Shown here: one piece after another, positions 27,263 to 36,923 of the stretch
Numbering within the stretch: position 1 is the first letter of the stretch
Layout of the letters: each line of letters starts with the position of its first letter
NCBI RefSeq assembly: GCF_001907195.1
Contig: NZ_LVWA01000010.1
Coordinates: 186,001 to 250,000 of the forward strand
Direction of reading: 5' to 3'
Origin: Pontibacter flavimaris
GTDB taxonomy: Bacteria > Bacteroidota > Bacteroidia > Cytophagales > Hymenobacteraceae
DNA: 64,000 nt
Position numbers and translations under genes: made by a program
Notes under the pieces: generated by a model
What the model saw: the letters and a program-made list of their open reading frames with translations, nothing else
What the model was told of the DNA's origin: nothing
Databases searched by the model: none

Positions 27263-27309
27263 GGCACAAGTGGGCGCCCCGAAATGCTCCGTGACTTTCA
27301 GCTTGCACC
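27263..27309 (-). repeat. 47-bp inverted-repeat element, copy B
   Basis: Reverse complement of 21509-21555 with four mismatches over 47 bases. It carries the same internal CCCCGAAATGCTCC hairpin region. Confidence 0.65.
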
Positions 27310-27610
27310 AGAGAAGTAAAGCCGGAGTGTAAAAGTATGACTTACCCGGATCAGAAAATCCGCAGCTGAAAAACTCAGTACCAAGAAACACAGAGCATCA
27401 GGTACATCCGAAGTATAAAGTATAACCTCAGCCTCAAAACGAACTTCTGCCACACTGCCACATGTTACCTATTATGGCATAACGAATTAGCCCCTGAAGC
27501 CATTAATAGCAAAACCGCTATACTTTACCGGTAAATATGGCAGAAGGACAAAACACCGTTTGTTCTGGTATTGTTTTAGTACAGAACATTAGAAATATCG
27601 GAAAAACAGC

Positions 27611-27618
27611 TATTTTTG
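27611..27618 (+). promoter_or_regulatory. TAnnTTTG -7 box upstream of secA
   Basis: TATTTTTG matches the Bacteroidota -7 consensus, 45 bases before the secA ATG, in an A+T-rich stretch that contrasts with the island upstream. No clear -33 TTG. Confidence 0.5.
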
Positions 27619-27663
27619 ACGATATTGCGAACAGAAGAATTCATTTAAGAACAACACATACAG

Positions 27664-30600
27664 ATGTTTGATTTTTTCGGTAAAACCGTTGCGAAGCTAT
27701 TCGGCACCAAGTCCGACAGAGATATAAAGGAGGTACTACCCTACGTATCTAAAGTAAACGAGGAATACGCCAAGCTAACCACACTTACAGACGACGAGCT
27801 TCGTCAGAAGACATTCGAGATTAAGGGCATTATTGATGAGCGCCTCAAGCCGATCGACGACAAGATCGCGGCCTTGCACAAGCGTGTGGCCGAAGAAACA
27901 GAGCTCAACATCGTGCAGAAGGAGAACATCTTCTCGGAGATCGATGAGCTGGAGAAGCAACGCAACAAAGACCTGGAAGTAGTGCTGATGGAGGTGCTGC
28001 CGGTGGGTTTTGCCGTTGTTAAAGAAACAGCCCGCCGCTGGAAGGAGAATGGCCAGCTGGTGGTAACCGCCACCGACCACGATCGCATGATCGCAGGCCG
28101 CAAGCCAAACGTGCAGATCGAGGGCGACAAAGCTACCTGGGCCAACAAATGGATGGCTGCCGGCAACGAGATCACCTGGGACATGCTGCACTACGACGTA
28201 CAGCTGATCGGTGGTATTGTGCTGCACCGCGGTAAGATTGCCGAGATGGCCACAGGTGAGGGTAAAACGCTGGTGGCCACGCTGCCTGCTTACCTCAATG
28301 CCCTGGCCAAGCGCGGCGTGCACGTGGTAACCGTGAACGACTACCTGGCCAAGCGTGACTCAGAATGGATGGCGCCCTTGTTCGAGTTCCATGGTCTTAC
28401 TATCGATTGTATCGACAAGCACCAGCCAAACTCCGAAGCCCGCCGCAACGCCTACAGGGCAGACATCACCTACGGTACGAACAACGAATTCGGCTTCGAC
28501 TACCTGCGCGACAACATGGCCCGCGAACCTCAGGATCTGGTGCAGCGCAAGCACCACTACGCCATGGTGGACGAAGTGGACTCCGTGTTGATAGATGACG
28601 CCCGTACGCCGCTGATTATTTCCGGCCCGGTGCCGCGCGGCGATGAGCACGAGTTTTACCAGCTGAAGCCGCGCATCTCGATGCTGGTGGAAGCGCAGCG
28701 CAAGGTGGTGCAGAACTTCCTGACAGAGGCCAAGCGCCAGATAAAGGAAGGCAACACGCAGGACGGTGGCCTGGCCCTGTTCCGCGCCTACCGTGGCCTG
28801 CCCAAGAGCAAGCCGCTGATCAAGTTCCTGAGCGAGACGGGTAACCGCGCCATCATGCAGAAAACGGAGAACTTCTACCTGCAGGATAACTCACGCCAGA
28901 TGCCGGAGGCCGACGAGCCGCTCTACTTCACCATCGATGAGAAGCACAACCAGATCGAGCTCACCGAGAAAGGCATCGACCTGATCACAGGCCAGGGCGA
29001 AGATCCGAACTTCTTTATCATGCCAGACATCGGCACCGAGATCGCCGAGATCGAGCATAACAAAACAATGGCGCATGAGGAGCAACTGCACGCCAAAGAG
29101 AAACTGATCGCCGATTTCCAGGAGAAGTCGAAGCGTATCCATACCATCAACCAGTTGCTGAAGGCCTATACGCTGTTCGAGAAGGACACCGAGTATATCG
29201 TGACGCCGGATAACAAGGTGAAGATCGTGGACGAGCAGACGGGCCGTATCATGGAGGGCCGCCGCTACTCCGATGGCTTGCACCAGGCTATTGAGGCAAA
29301 AGAGAACGTGAAAGTAGAGGACGCCACGCAGACCTACGCCACCGTTACGCTGCAGAACTACTTCCGTATGTACCACAAACTGGCTGGTATGACGGGTACT
29401 GCCGAGACAGAGGCAGGCGAGTTCTGGGACATCTATAAGCTGGACGTGGTGGTGATCCCGACCAACCGCCCTATCTCCAGAAAAGACGAGCACGACAAAG
29501 TATACAAAACCGTTCGCGAGAAGTATAACGCCGTTGCCGACGAGATTGTGCAGCTCACGGAGCAAGGCCGTCCGGTGCTGGTGGGTACCACGTCGGTAGA
29601 GATCTCGGAGCTACTGAGCCGTATGCTGAAGCTGCGCAACATCAAGCACCAGGTTCTGAACGCCAAGATGCACCAGAAAGAGGCCGAGGTTGTAGCCGAA
29701 GCCGGTAAGCCAAGCACGGTAACCATCGCTACCAACATGGCTGGTCGTGGTACCGACATTAAGCTGACGCCGGAGTCGAAGGGAGCGGGTGGTCTGGCCA
29801 TTATCGGTACGGAGCGCCACGAGTCACGCCGCGTAGACCGCCAGTTGCGTGGCCGTGCCGGCCGCCAGGGTGACCCGGGTTCTTCGCAGTTCTTCGTGAG
29901 TTTGGAGGATAACCTGATGCGCCTGTTCGGCTCTGACAGAATTGCCCGCCTGATGGACCGCATGGGCCTGGAGGAAGGCGAGGTGATCCAGCACTCGATG
30001 ATCACGAACTCTATTGAGCGTGCCCAGAAGAAAGTGGAGGAAAACAACTTTGGCATGCGTAAGCGCCTGCTGGAGTACGACGACGTGATGAACGCCCAGC
30101 GGGAGGTGGTGTACAAGCGCCGCCGGAACGCGCTTTATGGCGAGCGTCTGGAGCTCGATATCTGGAACATGATCTACGACATCAGCGAGGACGTGATCGT
30201 GAGCTACAAGAACACCAGCGACTACGAGAACTTCCAGTTGCACGTGCTGCGCGTGTTCGGCATCGAGTCCGCCATTACGGAGGATGAGTTCAAAGCCGCA
30301 CCGGCCAACCAGCTGGCAGAGCGCCTCTACAACGAGGCCCTGAACCATTACCTGAACCGCAACAAGCAGATCGGGGAGCAGGCGTACCCGATCATCACCG
30401 ACATCCACCAGAACCGTGGGCCGATGATCGAGAACATCGCCGTGCCGTTTACGGATGGCAAGCGCCAGCTGGCCGCCGTGGCGAACCTAACCAAGGCCTA
30501 CGAAACGCATGGCCTCGAGCTGATCCGCTCCATGGAGAAGATCATCACGCTGGGCACCATCGACCAGGCCTGGACCGACCACCTGCGCGAGATGGACAAC

Positions 30601-31038
30601 CTGAAGCAGAGCGTGCAGAACGCCGTGTACGAGCAGAAAGACCCGCTGTTGATTTACAAGTTTGAGTCGTTTGAGCTCTTTAAGCGCATGATCGGAAAAG
30701 TGAACGAGCAGACAATTGAGTTCCTGTTCCGTGCGTTTATACCTGTGCAGGCCCCGCAACAGATGCAGCAGCCGATAAAACCACCGATGGCCCCCAAGCC
30801 GCCGGTGCTGAAGGAGCAGAAGCAGGAGGTACACTCCTCGCTGGAGGATGAGGCTGGCCACACATCGGCGCCTGCCGCCGAGCCGGAGCGCATTTTGCCG
30901 GCCCACTCCCAGAAGGTGGCCGGGCGCAACGAGCGCGTAAGCGTGCAGTATACCGATGGCCGTGTGCTGAAGGACGTGAAGTTTAAGAGCGTGGAAGACG
31001 ATCTGCACAACAACCGCTGCGTACTTATTGAGGAATAA
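27664..31038 (+). CDS. secA: Preprotein translocase ATPase SecA
   Basis: SecA is the ATP-driven motor that pushes preproteins through SecYEG. The 1124-residue product has Walker [21 protein letters not shown] near residue 195, the DEAD-type box [20 protein letters not shown], the second nucleotide fold with [11 protein letters not shown] and [20 protein letters not shown], and a helical scaffold. It is longer than E. coli SecA (901 aa), partly through an insertion after [18 protein letters not shown], typical of Bacteroidota. The C-terminal cysteine zinc motif is absent; the protein ends NNRCVLIEE after a Pro/Gln-rich linker. Confidence 0.97.
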   Translation: MFDFFGKTVAKLFGTKSDRDIKEVLPYVSKVNEEYAKLTTLTDDELRQKTFEIKGIIDERLKPIDDKIAALHKRVAEETELNIVQKENIFSEIDELEKQRNKDLEVVLMEVLPVGFAVVKETARRWKENGQLVVTATDHDRMIAGRKPNVQIEGDKATWANKWMAAGNEITWDMLHYDVQLIGGIVLHRGKIAEMATGEGKTLVATLPAYLNALAKRGVHVVTVNDYLAKRDSEWMAPLFEFHGLTIDCIDKHQPNSEARRNAYRADITYGTNNEFGFDYLRDNMAREPQDLVQRKHHYAMVDEVDSVLIDDARTPLIISGPVPRGDEHEFYQLKPRISMLVEAQRKVVQNFLTEAKRQIKEGNTQDGGLALFRAYRGLPKSKPLIKFLSETGNRAIMQKTENFYLQDNSRQMPEADEPLYFTIDEKHNQIELTEKGIDLITGQGEDPNFFIMPDIGTEIAEIEHNKTMAHEEQLHAKEKLIADFQEKSKRIHTINQLLKAYTLFEKDTEYIVTPDNKVKIVDEQTGRIMEGRRYSDGLHQAIEAKENVKVEDATQTYATVTLQNYFRMYHKLAGMTGTAETEAGEFWDIYKLDVVVIPTNRPISRKDEHDKVYKTVREKYNAVADEIVQLTEQGRPVLVGTTSVEISELLSRMLKLRNIKHQVLNAKMHQKEAEVVAEAGKPSTVTIATNMAGRGTDIKLTPESKGAGGLAIIGTERHESRRVDRQLRGRAGRQGDPGSSQFFVSLEDNLMRLFGSDRIARLMDRMGLEEGEVIQHSMITNSIERAQKKVEENNFGMRKRLLEYDDVMNAQREVVYKRRRNALYGERLELDIWNMIYDISEDVIVSYKNTSDYENFQLHVLRVFGIESAITEDEFKAAPANQLAERLYNEALNHYLNRNKQIGEQAYPIITDIHQNRGPMIENIAVPFTDGKRQLAAVANLTKAYETHGLELIRSMEKIITLGTIDQAWTDHLREMDNLKQSVQNAVYEQKDPLLIYKFESFELFKRMIGKVNEQTIEFLFRAFIPVQAPQQMQQPIKPPMAPKPPVLKEQKQEVHSSLEDEAGHTSAPAAEPERILPAHSQKVAGRNERVSVQYTDGRVLKDVKFKSVEDDLHNNRCVLIEE

Positions 31039-31046
31039 AGAATACG

Positions 31047-31074
31047 GCCGCCACTAAGTATACTTAGTGGCGGC
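31047..31074. terminator. 28-bp perfect palindrome after secA
   Basis: GCCGCCACTAAGTA joined directly to its reverse complement TACTTAGTGGCGGC, with AAGTATACTT at the centre. It lies 8 bases after the secA stop and is followed by TTCATGTTT, a weak T-tract. It can act as a terminator hairpin in RNA, or as a protein-binding palindrome in DNA. Confidence 0.65.
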
Positions 31075-31150
31075 TTCATGTTTGTCCTGAACAGAGGATA
31101 TAGGAGGAAGTATACTTTCATCTTATGTCCTTTGTCTTTTATCTAACGTT

Positions 31151-31813
31151 ATGGCAGGAGAAGACATCGCTGCTTACATAGACCACACGCTGCTGCGCCC
31201 CGAGGCTACCGCCGACCAGGTAATGCAGCTTTGCGACGAGGCCAGGAGTTACGGCTTTGCGGCTGTTTGCGTACCGCCCTGCTACGTGCTTCAGGCCAAA
31301 GAGCGGCTGGGCGTGGGCACGCTGGTTAAGATCGCCACCGTGGTTGGCTTTCCGTTGGGCTACCAGCACCCCAAGGTCAAGTTCCTGGAAACGCACCAGG
31401 CCATTGAGGACGGCGCCAACGAGATAGACGTAGTGATGAACATCTCCTACTTTAAATCGGGCAAGTATAAGGAGGTGGAGAACGAGCTGAGCGATTTGGC
31501 CAAGTTCTGCCACTTAAAGGAGGCCGAGCTGAAGGTGATCATCGAAACCGCCCTGCTAACGGAGGAGGAGATCGTGAAAGCCTGCAGCATCTGCGCCAGC
31601 GCCGGCGTGGACTTCGTGAAAACCTCCACGGGCTTTGCCTCCAAGGGGGCAACCGTAGAGCACATAAAGCTGATGCGCCGCGTGCTGCCCAGTAAAATGA
31701 AGATAAAGGCTGCCGGCGGCGTACGGACAAAAGCAGAAGCAGAAGCATTAATAAAGGCTGGCGCCGACAGGTTAGGCTGCTCGGCCAGCATCCAAATAGT
31801 TTCCCATGAATAG
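31151..31813 (+). CDS. deoC: Deoxyribose-phosphate aldolase
   Basis: Cleaves 2-deoxyribose-5-phosphate to acetaldehyde and glyceraldehyde-3-phosphate in deoxynucleoside salvage. The 220-residue TIM-barrel product has D93 in ANEIDVVMNI, the Schiff-base lysine K157 in VDFVKTSTGF and K187 in KIKAAGGVRT. Length is typical of the short bacterial type. The SPOR lipoprotein gene starts 8 bases before its stop in another frame, suggesting coupled translation. Confidence 0.96.
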   Translation: MAGEDIAAYIDHTLLRPEATADQVMQLCDEARSYGFAAVCVPPCYVLQAKERLGVGTLVKIATVVGFPLGYQHPKVKFLETHQAIEDGANEIDVVMNISYFKSGKYKEVENELSDLAKFCHLKEAELKVIIETALLTEEEIVKACSICASAGVDFVKTSTGFASKGATVEHIKLMRRVLPSKMKIKAAGGVRTKAEAEALIKAGADRLGCSASIQIVSHE

Positions 31814-32321
31814 AATTCTTAGTTTTTCGCTCGTTTTGCTCCTTGTGGCAGTCTCGTCCTGCGCCCCTTCCAAAGGTGGTGGCCGCGTGGGCAGCGAGGC
31901 AAAAGTAGGCACAGGCAAGTCGGAGCGGGTGATGGAGGACCTGAGCCAGTTCCGCCCAACGTATGAGGTGACCGAAACAGGGGCAATGGCACGCATAGAG
32001 CCCACAAAGCATAACAATGACCAGGTGGCCGTGCTGATGGACACCGTGGCCAGCGTGAACAAGAACATCAAGTATGCCCAGGGCTACCGCATTTTGGCCT
32101 ACAACGGATCGCAGCGCCAGATGGTGATGGACCTGCGCAAGGCCATCATCTCCAGAGTGCCCGATGTGCAGGATTACCTCACCTACCAGCAACCCAACTT
32201 CCGCCTGGTAGTCGGTGATTTCTTTAGCCGTGTGGAGGCCCAGCAGGTGCTCAATCAGATCTCAGACCTGATACCAAATGCGCAGATCGTGCCCGATAAG
32301 ATCAACCTCCGGAAGAACTAA
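31806..32321 (+). CDS. SPOR-domain lipoprotein
   Basis: A 171-residue lipoprotein: signal MNRILSFSLVLLLVAVSS followed by the lipobox cysteine C19. The C-terminal 75 residues (YRILAYNGSQRQMVMDLRKA, then FRLVVGDFFSRVEAQQVLNQ) form a SPOR-type fold, which in other bacteria binds denuded septal peptidoglycan. It is probably anchored in the outer membrane. Overlap with deoC is 8 bases; the functional link is unclear. Confidence 0.82.
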   Translation: MNRILSFSLVLLLVAVSSCAPSKGGGRVGSEAKVGTGKSERVMEDLSQFRPTYEVTETGAMARIEPTKHNNDQVAVLMDTVASVNKNIKYAQGYRILAYNGSQRQMVMDLRKAIISRVPDVQDYLTYQQPNFRLVVGDFFSRVEAQQVLNQISDLIPNAQIVPDKINLRKN

Positions 32322-32344
32322 GGTAATGTAAGGCAAAAGGCTTT

Positions 32345-32380
32345 AAAAGCGTTGTGGCGGAGAGGCTGCAACGCTTTTTA
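32345..32380 (+). terminator. Terminator after the SPOR lipoprotein gene
   Basis: AAAAGCGTTG (32345-32354) pairs with CAACGCTTTT (32369-32378), with an additional T and A+T-rich flank. Confidence 0.8.
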
Positions 32381-32473
32381 TGTTTGATGCCATAAAGTAT
32401 AATTGCTACCTTGTTTTACAGTAATTGTGTGCCAGGCCAAAGTATAAGTAACCAGTTTTCAGAAAGAAGTCCC

Positions 32474-33664
32474 ATGCCGATATCCATAGACAGAATAAAG
32501 GAACTTGCCAAAGCCTATGCGCCGGATACGGTGCAGGTGCGCCGCCACATCCATGCCAACCCCGAGCTCTCGTTTGAGGAGCACAACACCGCCGCCTATG
32601 TAGAGCAGGAGCTTGCCAGGTTTGGAATAGAAGCACAACGTATGGCGAACACGGGTCTGGTGGCGCTGATAAAGGGCAAATATCCTGAGAAGAAAACGAT
32701 AGCCCTGCGCGCTGATATGGATGCCCTGCCGATAGTGGAGGCGAATGAGGTGGCGTACAAATCGAAGAACGAAGGCGTGATGCATGCCTGCGGACACGAT
32801 GTGCACACGGCCTCGGTGCTGGGCACGGCGCGTATCCTGCAGGAAATCCGCGGGGAGTTTGAGGGTACCATCAAGTTGATCTTCCAGCCGGGGGAGGAGA
32901 AATTTCCGGGCGGCGCCTCCCTTATGATCAAAGAAGGCGTGCTACAGAACCCGGCTCCTGCAAGTATAATCGGGCAGCACGTGTTCCCGCTGCTGCCTGC
33001 CGGCAAGGTGGGTTTTAAGTCGGGTATGTACATGGCCAGTGCCGATGAGATCTACATCACGGTAAAGGGTAAGGGAGGCCATGCTGCCTTGCCAGAAATG
33101 AACATCGACCCGGTGCTGATCTCGGCCCACCTGATCGTGGCGCTGCAACAGATCGTGAGCCGCCACGCCAGCCCGAAGGTGCCGACGGTGCTCTCGTTTG
33201 GCAAGGTGGAGGCCAGGGGCGCGACCAACGTTATCCCGAACGAGGTAAAGCTGGAAGGCACTTTCCGGACTATGAACGAAGTATGGCGGCGCGAGGCACA
33301 CCAGAAGATCAGGAAACTGGCCGAGGGCCTCTGCGAAAGTATGGGCGGCAGCTGCGACATCGACATCAAGTTCGGTTATCCGTTCCTGCAGAATGACCCG
33401 GAGGTGACAAGTATAGCCCGCGAGGCCGCAGAAGCATACTTAGGCCCGGAGAACGTGGTGGACCTGGACCTGTGGATGGGCGCGGAGGATTTTGCTTACT
33501 ACACGCAGCAGGTGCCCGCCTGCTTTTACCGCCTCGGCACCCGCAACGAGGAGCGCGGCATTACCTCCGGCGTGCACACGCCAACCTTTGATGTGGATGA
33601 GGCCGCGCTGGAAACGGGCATTGGCCTGATGGCATGGGTGGCGCTGCAGCAACTGGCGGGATAA
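32474..33664 (+). CDS. M20 family amidohydrolase/aminoacylase
   Basis: A dinuclear-metal hydrolase of the hippurate hydrolase / N-acyl amino acid amidohydrolase group, cleaving amide bonds in the cytoplasm. From the ATG at 32474 it is 396 aa (MPISIDRIKELAKAY). Motifs: VRRHIHANPELSFEEH, RADMDALPI, HACGHDVHTA (metal ligands), FQPGEE and the C-terminal GAEDFAYYTQQVPACFYRLG. A TTG 63 bases upstream is in frame but overlaps a promoter-like TACCTTG. Substrate not decidable. Confidence 0.92.
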   Translation: MPISIDRIKELAKAYAPDTVQVRRHIHANPELSFEEHNTAAYVEQELARFGIEAQRMANTGLVALIKGKYPEKKTIALRADMDALPIVEANEVAYKSKNEGVMHACGHDVHTASVLGTARILQEIRGEFEGTIKLIFQPGEEKFPGGASLMIKEGVLQNPAPASIIGQHVFPLLPAGKVGFKSGMYMASADEIYITVKGKGGHAALPEMNIDPVLISAHLIVALQQIVSRHASPKVPTVLSFGKVEARGATNVIPNEVKLEGTFRTMNEVWRREAHQKIRKLAEGLCESMGGSCDIDIKFGYPFLQNDPEVTSIAREAAEAYLGPENVVDLDLWMGAEDFAYYTQQVPACFYRLGTRNEERGITSGVHTPTFDVDEAALETGIGLMAWVALQQLAG

Positions 33665-33693
33665 GGCACTACAGGAGAACTCAACAAATAAGT

Positions 33694-34488
33694 ATGAAAA
33701 AGTTATACGTTATACTGCTGCTTCTCCTGCCCGTGCTGGCGCAGGCACAGAGCAAGGTTACCGCCCCCACCACCATCTGGCCGGAGCTGCAGGCAAGCTA
33801 CGGCTTAGGCGAGGAGGGGCTGCTGTTTTTGCGCAACGGCTACCGCATCAACACCGACGGCGACTTTAACGACCTGAAGGACTCCGGCATCCTGAGTAAC
33901 TTTGAGCGGGTGGAGCTGAGCCTGGGCTACGAGCATACCTTGTCGGAGCACTGGCGGGGCGGGGCCATAGTGCGTTATGCCGCCGAGGATTACCCTAAAA
34001 CTACTTTTTATGCCTTGTTCCTGCGCCACAACGGCGAGGTGAAAGGTCTGTACTTTAATAAGCAGCTGCTGTTCGAGTATGTGGACCAGGAGGACCGGGA
34101 CGCGTCCGGCCGCTTCCGGCTGTCGGCGGAACTTGGCAAGCGCCTGCCGCTGGGCAGCAAATTCATCACCCCAAGTATAAACTACGAAGCCATGCTGCGC
34201 TCCAGCCTGGGCAAGCAATACGACGGCCTCATCAAGGAGCGCACCATCGACCGCACGCGCCTGCGCCTCAGCCTGAACTATGAGCTGACAGAGAAACTGC
34301 GCCTCAACCCATACTTTATGCGGCAAACGGATTACTATTACGTGCTCATCCCGCCGGTATACAGCGAACAGGGGCAGCTACAGGAGGAGGGTTATACCAC
34401 CAAGCGCAATCGCATTACCCCGGTGGTGGGCCTGGAACTGAAGTATACCATTAACCGTGCCCCCAGCACTGCCAGTATTTCGTACTAA
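33694..34488 (+). CDS. DUF2490-type outer-membrane protein
   Basis: A 264-residue exported protein starting MKKLYVILLLLLPVLAQAQ, a typical signal peptide with cleavage near residue 19. The rest alternates in a beta-barrel-like pattern (RVELSLGYEHTLSEHWRGGA, LRLSLNYELTEKLRLNPYF) and resembles DUF2490 proteins of Bacteroidota. The ATG at 33694 is chosen because it begins the signal peptide; an earlier frame overlaps the amidohydrolase end. Function unknown. Confidence 0.82.
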   Translation: MKKLYVILLLLLPVLAQAQSKVTAPTTIWPELQASYGLGEEGLLFLRNGYRINTDGDFNDLKDSGILSNFERVELSLGYEHTLSEHWRGGAIVRYAAEDYPKTTFYALFLRHNGEVKGLYFNKQLLFEYVDQEDRDASGRFRLSAELGKRLPLGSKFITPSINYEAMLRSSLGKQYDGLIKERTIDRTRLRLSLNYELTEKLRLNPYFMRQTDYYYVLIPPVYSEQGQLQEEGYTTKRNRITPVVGLELKYTINRAPSTASISY

Positions 34489-34641
34489 AGTATAATGCAA
34501 CTGTAAATTAGTCAGGAAGTTATCTTTTTCCATACTTCTAAAATGACATTATTTCATGTTTTAGCATGATAATCCGATTGGTACGCTTTTTACGGTATCC
34601 TTCTTGAAAATGAGTTTAAGGACTTAAAAAAGGAGGTTAAA

Positions 34642-35145
34642 ATGGCACTTACAAGATACAACGGCATGCAGGAGAACATGCCGAACACGTTCAGCGCAAT
34701 GCTGGACAGGTTCTTCAACGAGTCTGTTAATTCCAGGGGCCTTTCCAGCTTTACCCCCCATGTGGATGCCTGCGAGACAGAGCGCGGCTACGAGATCGAG
34801 GCTGCCTTACCTGGCGTGAAGAAAGAGGATATCTCCATCGACTTCCAGGAAGGCAGGTTGACAATCACCGGGGAGCGTAGGTTTGAGAAGAAAGAGGAGA
34901 ACCGCCGCTTCCACATGTTGGAAACCCAGTATGGCTCCTTCAGCAGGACGTTTTATTTGCCCGATAACGTGAACCCGGACAATATCTCGGCTGAGTTCAG
35001 GGACGGAATCCTGCTGGTGCGTGTGCCCAAGGATGAAAAGAAGACCATGAAGCGCCAGATCAACATCGCATCCGCAGAGACCAGAGAAGTAAAACCGGAG
35101 AAGAAAAAAGAAAAAGCACTCTCGGAAAACGGCGCGTCTAAGTAA
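34642..35145 (+). CDS. Hsp20/alpha-crystallin small heat-shock protein
   Basis: An ATP-independent holdase. The 167-residue product has an alpha-crystallin domain from about residue 42 (HVDACETERGYEIEAALPGV, KKEDISIDFQEGRLTITGER, ISAEFRDGILLVRVPK) and a charged C-terminal tail rich in Lys/Glu. A strong Shine-Dalgarno AGGAGG (34631-34636) lies five bases before the ATG, unusual here and in line with stress-induced high expression. It is flanked by A+T-rich leader and a terminator, so it is likely monocistronic. Confidence 0.93.
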   Translation: MALTRYNGMQENMPNTFSAMLDRFFNESVNSRGLSSFTPHVDACETERGYEIEAALPGVKKEDISIDFQEGRLTITGERRFEKKEENRRFHMLETQYGSFSRTFYLPDNVNPDNISAEFRDGILLVRVPKDEKKTMKRQINIASAETREVKPEKKKEKALSENGASK

Positions 35146-35163
35146 GGAGCAAGTATGAATTTT

Positions 35164-35198
35164 AAAAGGAGGCCATCAAAATTGGCCTCCTTTTTGTT
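35164..35198 (+). terminator. Terminator after hsp20
   Basis: AAAAGGAGGCCA (35164-35175) pairs with TGGCCTCCTTTT (35183-35194) around a 7-base loop, with the T-run continuing. Confidence 0.9.
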
Positions 35199-35323
35199 TA
35201 TAAACAGAAGTGCGCAAAATATCTGCCGGGCGGTATCATACTATCGTATAAGATTATAGCGTTCAGTAACTGGGAATATACCTCATTTAGAATATTATAT
35301 ATAGTAAAGTTTAAAAATAACAT

Positions 35324-36817
35324 ATGAAGACGAAACAGTTTATACTTGGCGTTGCGCTCTCGGCTGTGGTAGGCGGTGGTGTGGCTGTCGGAAGCTACAA
35401 ACTGCTGGAAGATGATAGCAAGGTTGTTCAGACGGAGCAGCAGTACCCAACCGTGCGCTACACCAGCGACATGCGCAGCAGCAACGTGATCGTGCCGGAA
35501 GGCCTTAATTTTATAAAAGCCGCACAGGTGTCCACGCCCGCAGTCGTGCACGTGATGACGGAATACAGCGTTCGCTCCTCCGATCGTTACAGCAGCCCGA
35601 TGGATCCGTTCCTGCGTGAGTTCTTCGGCGACGGCTTTGGCCAGAGCGTGCCGCGTGGCCCGCAGGTGGGCTCCGGCTCCGGGGTAATCGTGGCCTCTAA
35701 CGGGTACATCGTGACCAACAATCACGTCATCGACAGGGCCGACAAGATTGAGGTAGTGCTGGACGACAAGCGCAAGTTTGAGGCTACGCTGGTGGGCTCC
35801 GACCCTACCACCGATATCGCGCTGCTAAAGATCAACTCCGAAAACCTGCCAACCATCCGCTACGGTAACTCCGATGACCTGCAGGTGGGCGAGTGGGTGC
35901 TGGCCGTGGGTAACCCCATGAACCTGACTTCTACCGTTACCGCGGGTATCGTGAGTGCCAAGGGCCGTAACATCAACATCCTGCGCACCAGCGCCACCCA
36001 AGACATGAGCATCGAGTCGTTTATTCAGACAGATGCCGCCGTGAACCCGGGTAACTCTGGAGGCGCCCTGGTGAACCTGAACGGAGACCTAGTGGGTATC
36101 AACACCGCCATCGCCTCGCAGACGGGATCTTTTGCCGGTTACTCTTTTGCCGTTCCGTCGGCTATCGTAAGCAAGGTGGTGGATGACCTGCTGAAGTATG
36201 GCGAAGTACAGCGTGCCTTGCTGGGAGCCTCTATCCAGGAGATTGACGCAGCCTTTGCGAAGGAGAAAGGCATTAAAACCCTGAACGGGGTTTACGTGGC
36301 GGCCGTGCAGGAAAATAGCGGTGCCGAGGAGGCTGGCCTGAAGGCCGGTGACGTGATCACAGCCGTGAACGACGTGAAAGTGGGCAAGTCATCGCAGTTG
36401 CTGGAGCAGATTGCCCGCTACCGCCCAGGCGATAAAGTGAAGATTGCCTACCAGCGCGACGGAAAGAGCAAATCAACTAATGTGACGCTCAAGAACCTGG
36501 AGAACAGCACAGAACTGGTGAAGCGCAGCAATGCCAAGGCCGTTACCTTTGATGGCGCTACCTTTGAGCCGGTGACGCGTCAGGAAATGAGCAAGCTGGG
36601 CATTACCGGGGGCGCCAAGATTAAGGACGTTGCCGACAGCAAGTTCCGCGACACAGGCATGAAGGATGGCTTCATCATTACCCGCATCGACAAGTATGAA
36701 GTGAAAGAGCCAGGCGATGTGGAGAAGCACCTGAAGAACTTCGACGGCGGAGTGGTATACATTGAGGGCGTCTATCCGGATGGCCTGAAGGCATACTACC
36801 CGATTGGCAAAGGTTAA
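35324..36817 (+). CDS. degP: Do/DegP-type periplasmic serine protease
   Basis: An envelope quality-control protease/chaperone, 497 aa. It has an N-terminal membrane anchor or uncleaved signal (residues 5-25, FILGVALSAVVGGGVAVGSY) and a trypsin-like domain with the triad H134 (NNHVI), D164 (TDIALLKI) and S245 (PGNSGGALV). PDZ1 lies around ALLGASIQEIDAAFAKEKGI and VAAVQENSGAEEAGLKAGDV, and a second PDZ lies at the C-terminus. The preceding hsp20 and following ALDH genes are separated by terminators. Confidence 0.94.
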   Translation: MKTKQFILGVALSAVVGGGVAVGSYKLLEDDSKVVQTEQQYPTVRYTSDMRSSNVIVPEGLNFIKAAQVSTPAVVHVMTEYSVRSSDRYSSPMDPFLREFFGDGFGQSVPRGPQVGSGSGVIVASNGYIVTNNHVIDRADKIEVVLDDKRKFEATLVGSDPTTDIALLKINSENLPTIRYGNSDDLQVGEWVLAVGNPMNLTSTVTAGIVSAKGRNINILRTSATQDMSIESFIQTDAAVNPGNSGGALVNLNGDLVGINTAIASQTGSFAGYSFAVPSAIVSKVVDDLLKYGEVQRALLGASIQEIDAAFAKEKGIKTLNGVYVAAVQENSGAEEAGLKAGDVITAVNDVKVGKSSQLLEQIARYRPGDKVKIAYQRDGKSKSTNVTLKNLENSTELVKRSNAKAVTFDGATFEPVTRQEMSKLGITGGAKIKDVADSKFRDTGMKDGFIITRIDKYEVKEPGDVEKHLKNFDGGVVYIEGVYPDGLKAYYPIGKG

Positions 36818-36840
36818 TAAATTCTAGCGAATACCATAGA

Positions 36841-36870
36841 AAGCTTCTGCAGCCTTGCAGAAGCTTTTTT
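36841..36870 (+). terminator. Terminator after the Do-like protease gene
   Basis: AAGCTTCTGCA (36841-36851) pairs with TGCAGAAGCTT (36856-36866), with a 4-base loop and T-run. Confidence 0.9.
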
Positions 36871-36876
36871 ATTTTT

Positions 36877-36884
36877 TAGCTTTG
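36877..36884 (+). promoter_or_regulatory. TAnnTTTG -7 box upstream of the ALDH gene
   Basis: TAGCTTTG matches the Bacteroidota -7 consensus, 39 bases before the ATG and directly after the preceding terminator. Confidence 0.5.
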
Positions 36885-36923
36885 TATAAGAGCCTGTTAA
36901 AAAAGACGTAAAGCGATAAAACC

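Larger units (their letters stand above)
26412..27663. repeat. Gene-free repeat island B upstream of secA
   Basis: About 1250 bases without a credible gene. It carries, mostly inverted relative to island A, the G-rich module, the 70-bp module, a 72-bp palindrome, the ~225-bp unit and three GGCACAAG/CTTGCGCC elements. A tight group of AAGTATA heptamers lies at about 27060-27102. The last 150 bases, A+T-rich, form the secA promoter region. Confidence 0.75.

Noticed and set aside
26412..27663. Degraded insertion sequence upstream of secA
   Set aside because: No transposase fragment, no terminal inverted repeats spanning the region and no target duplication seen.
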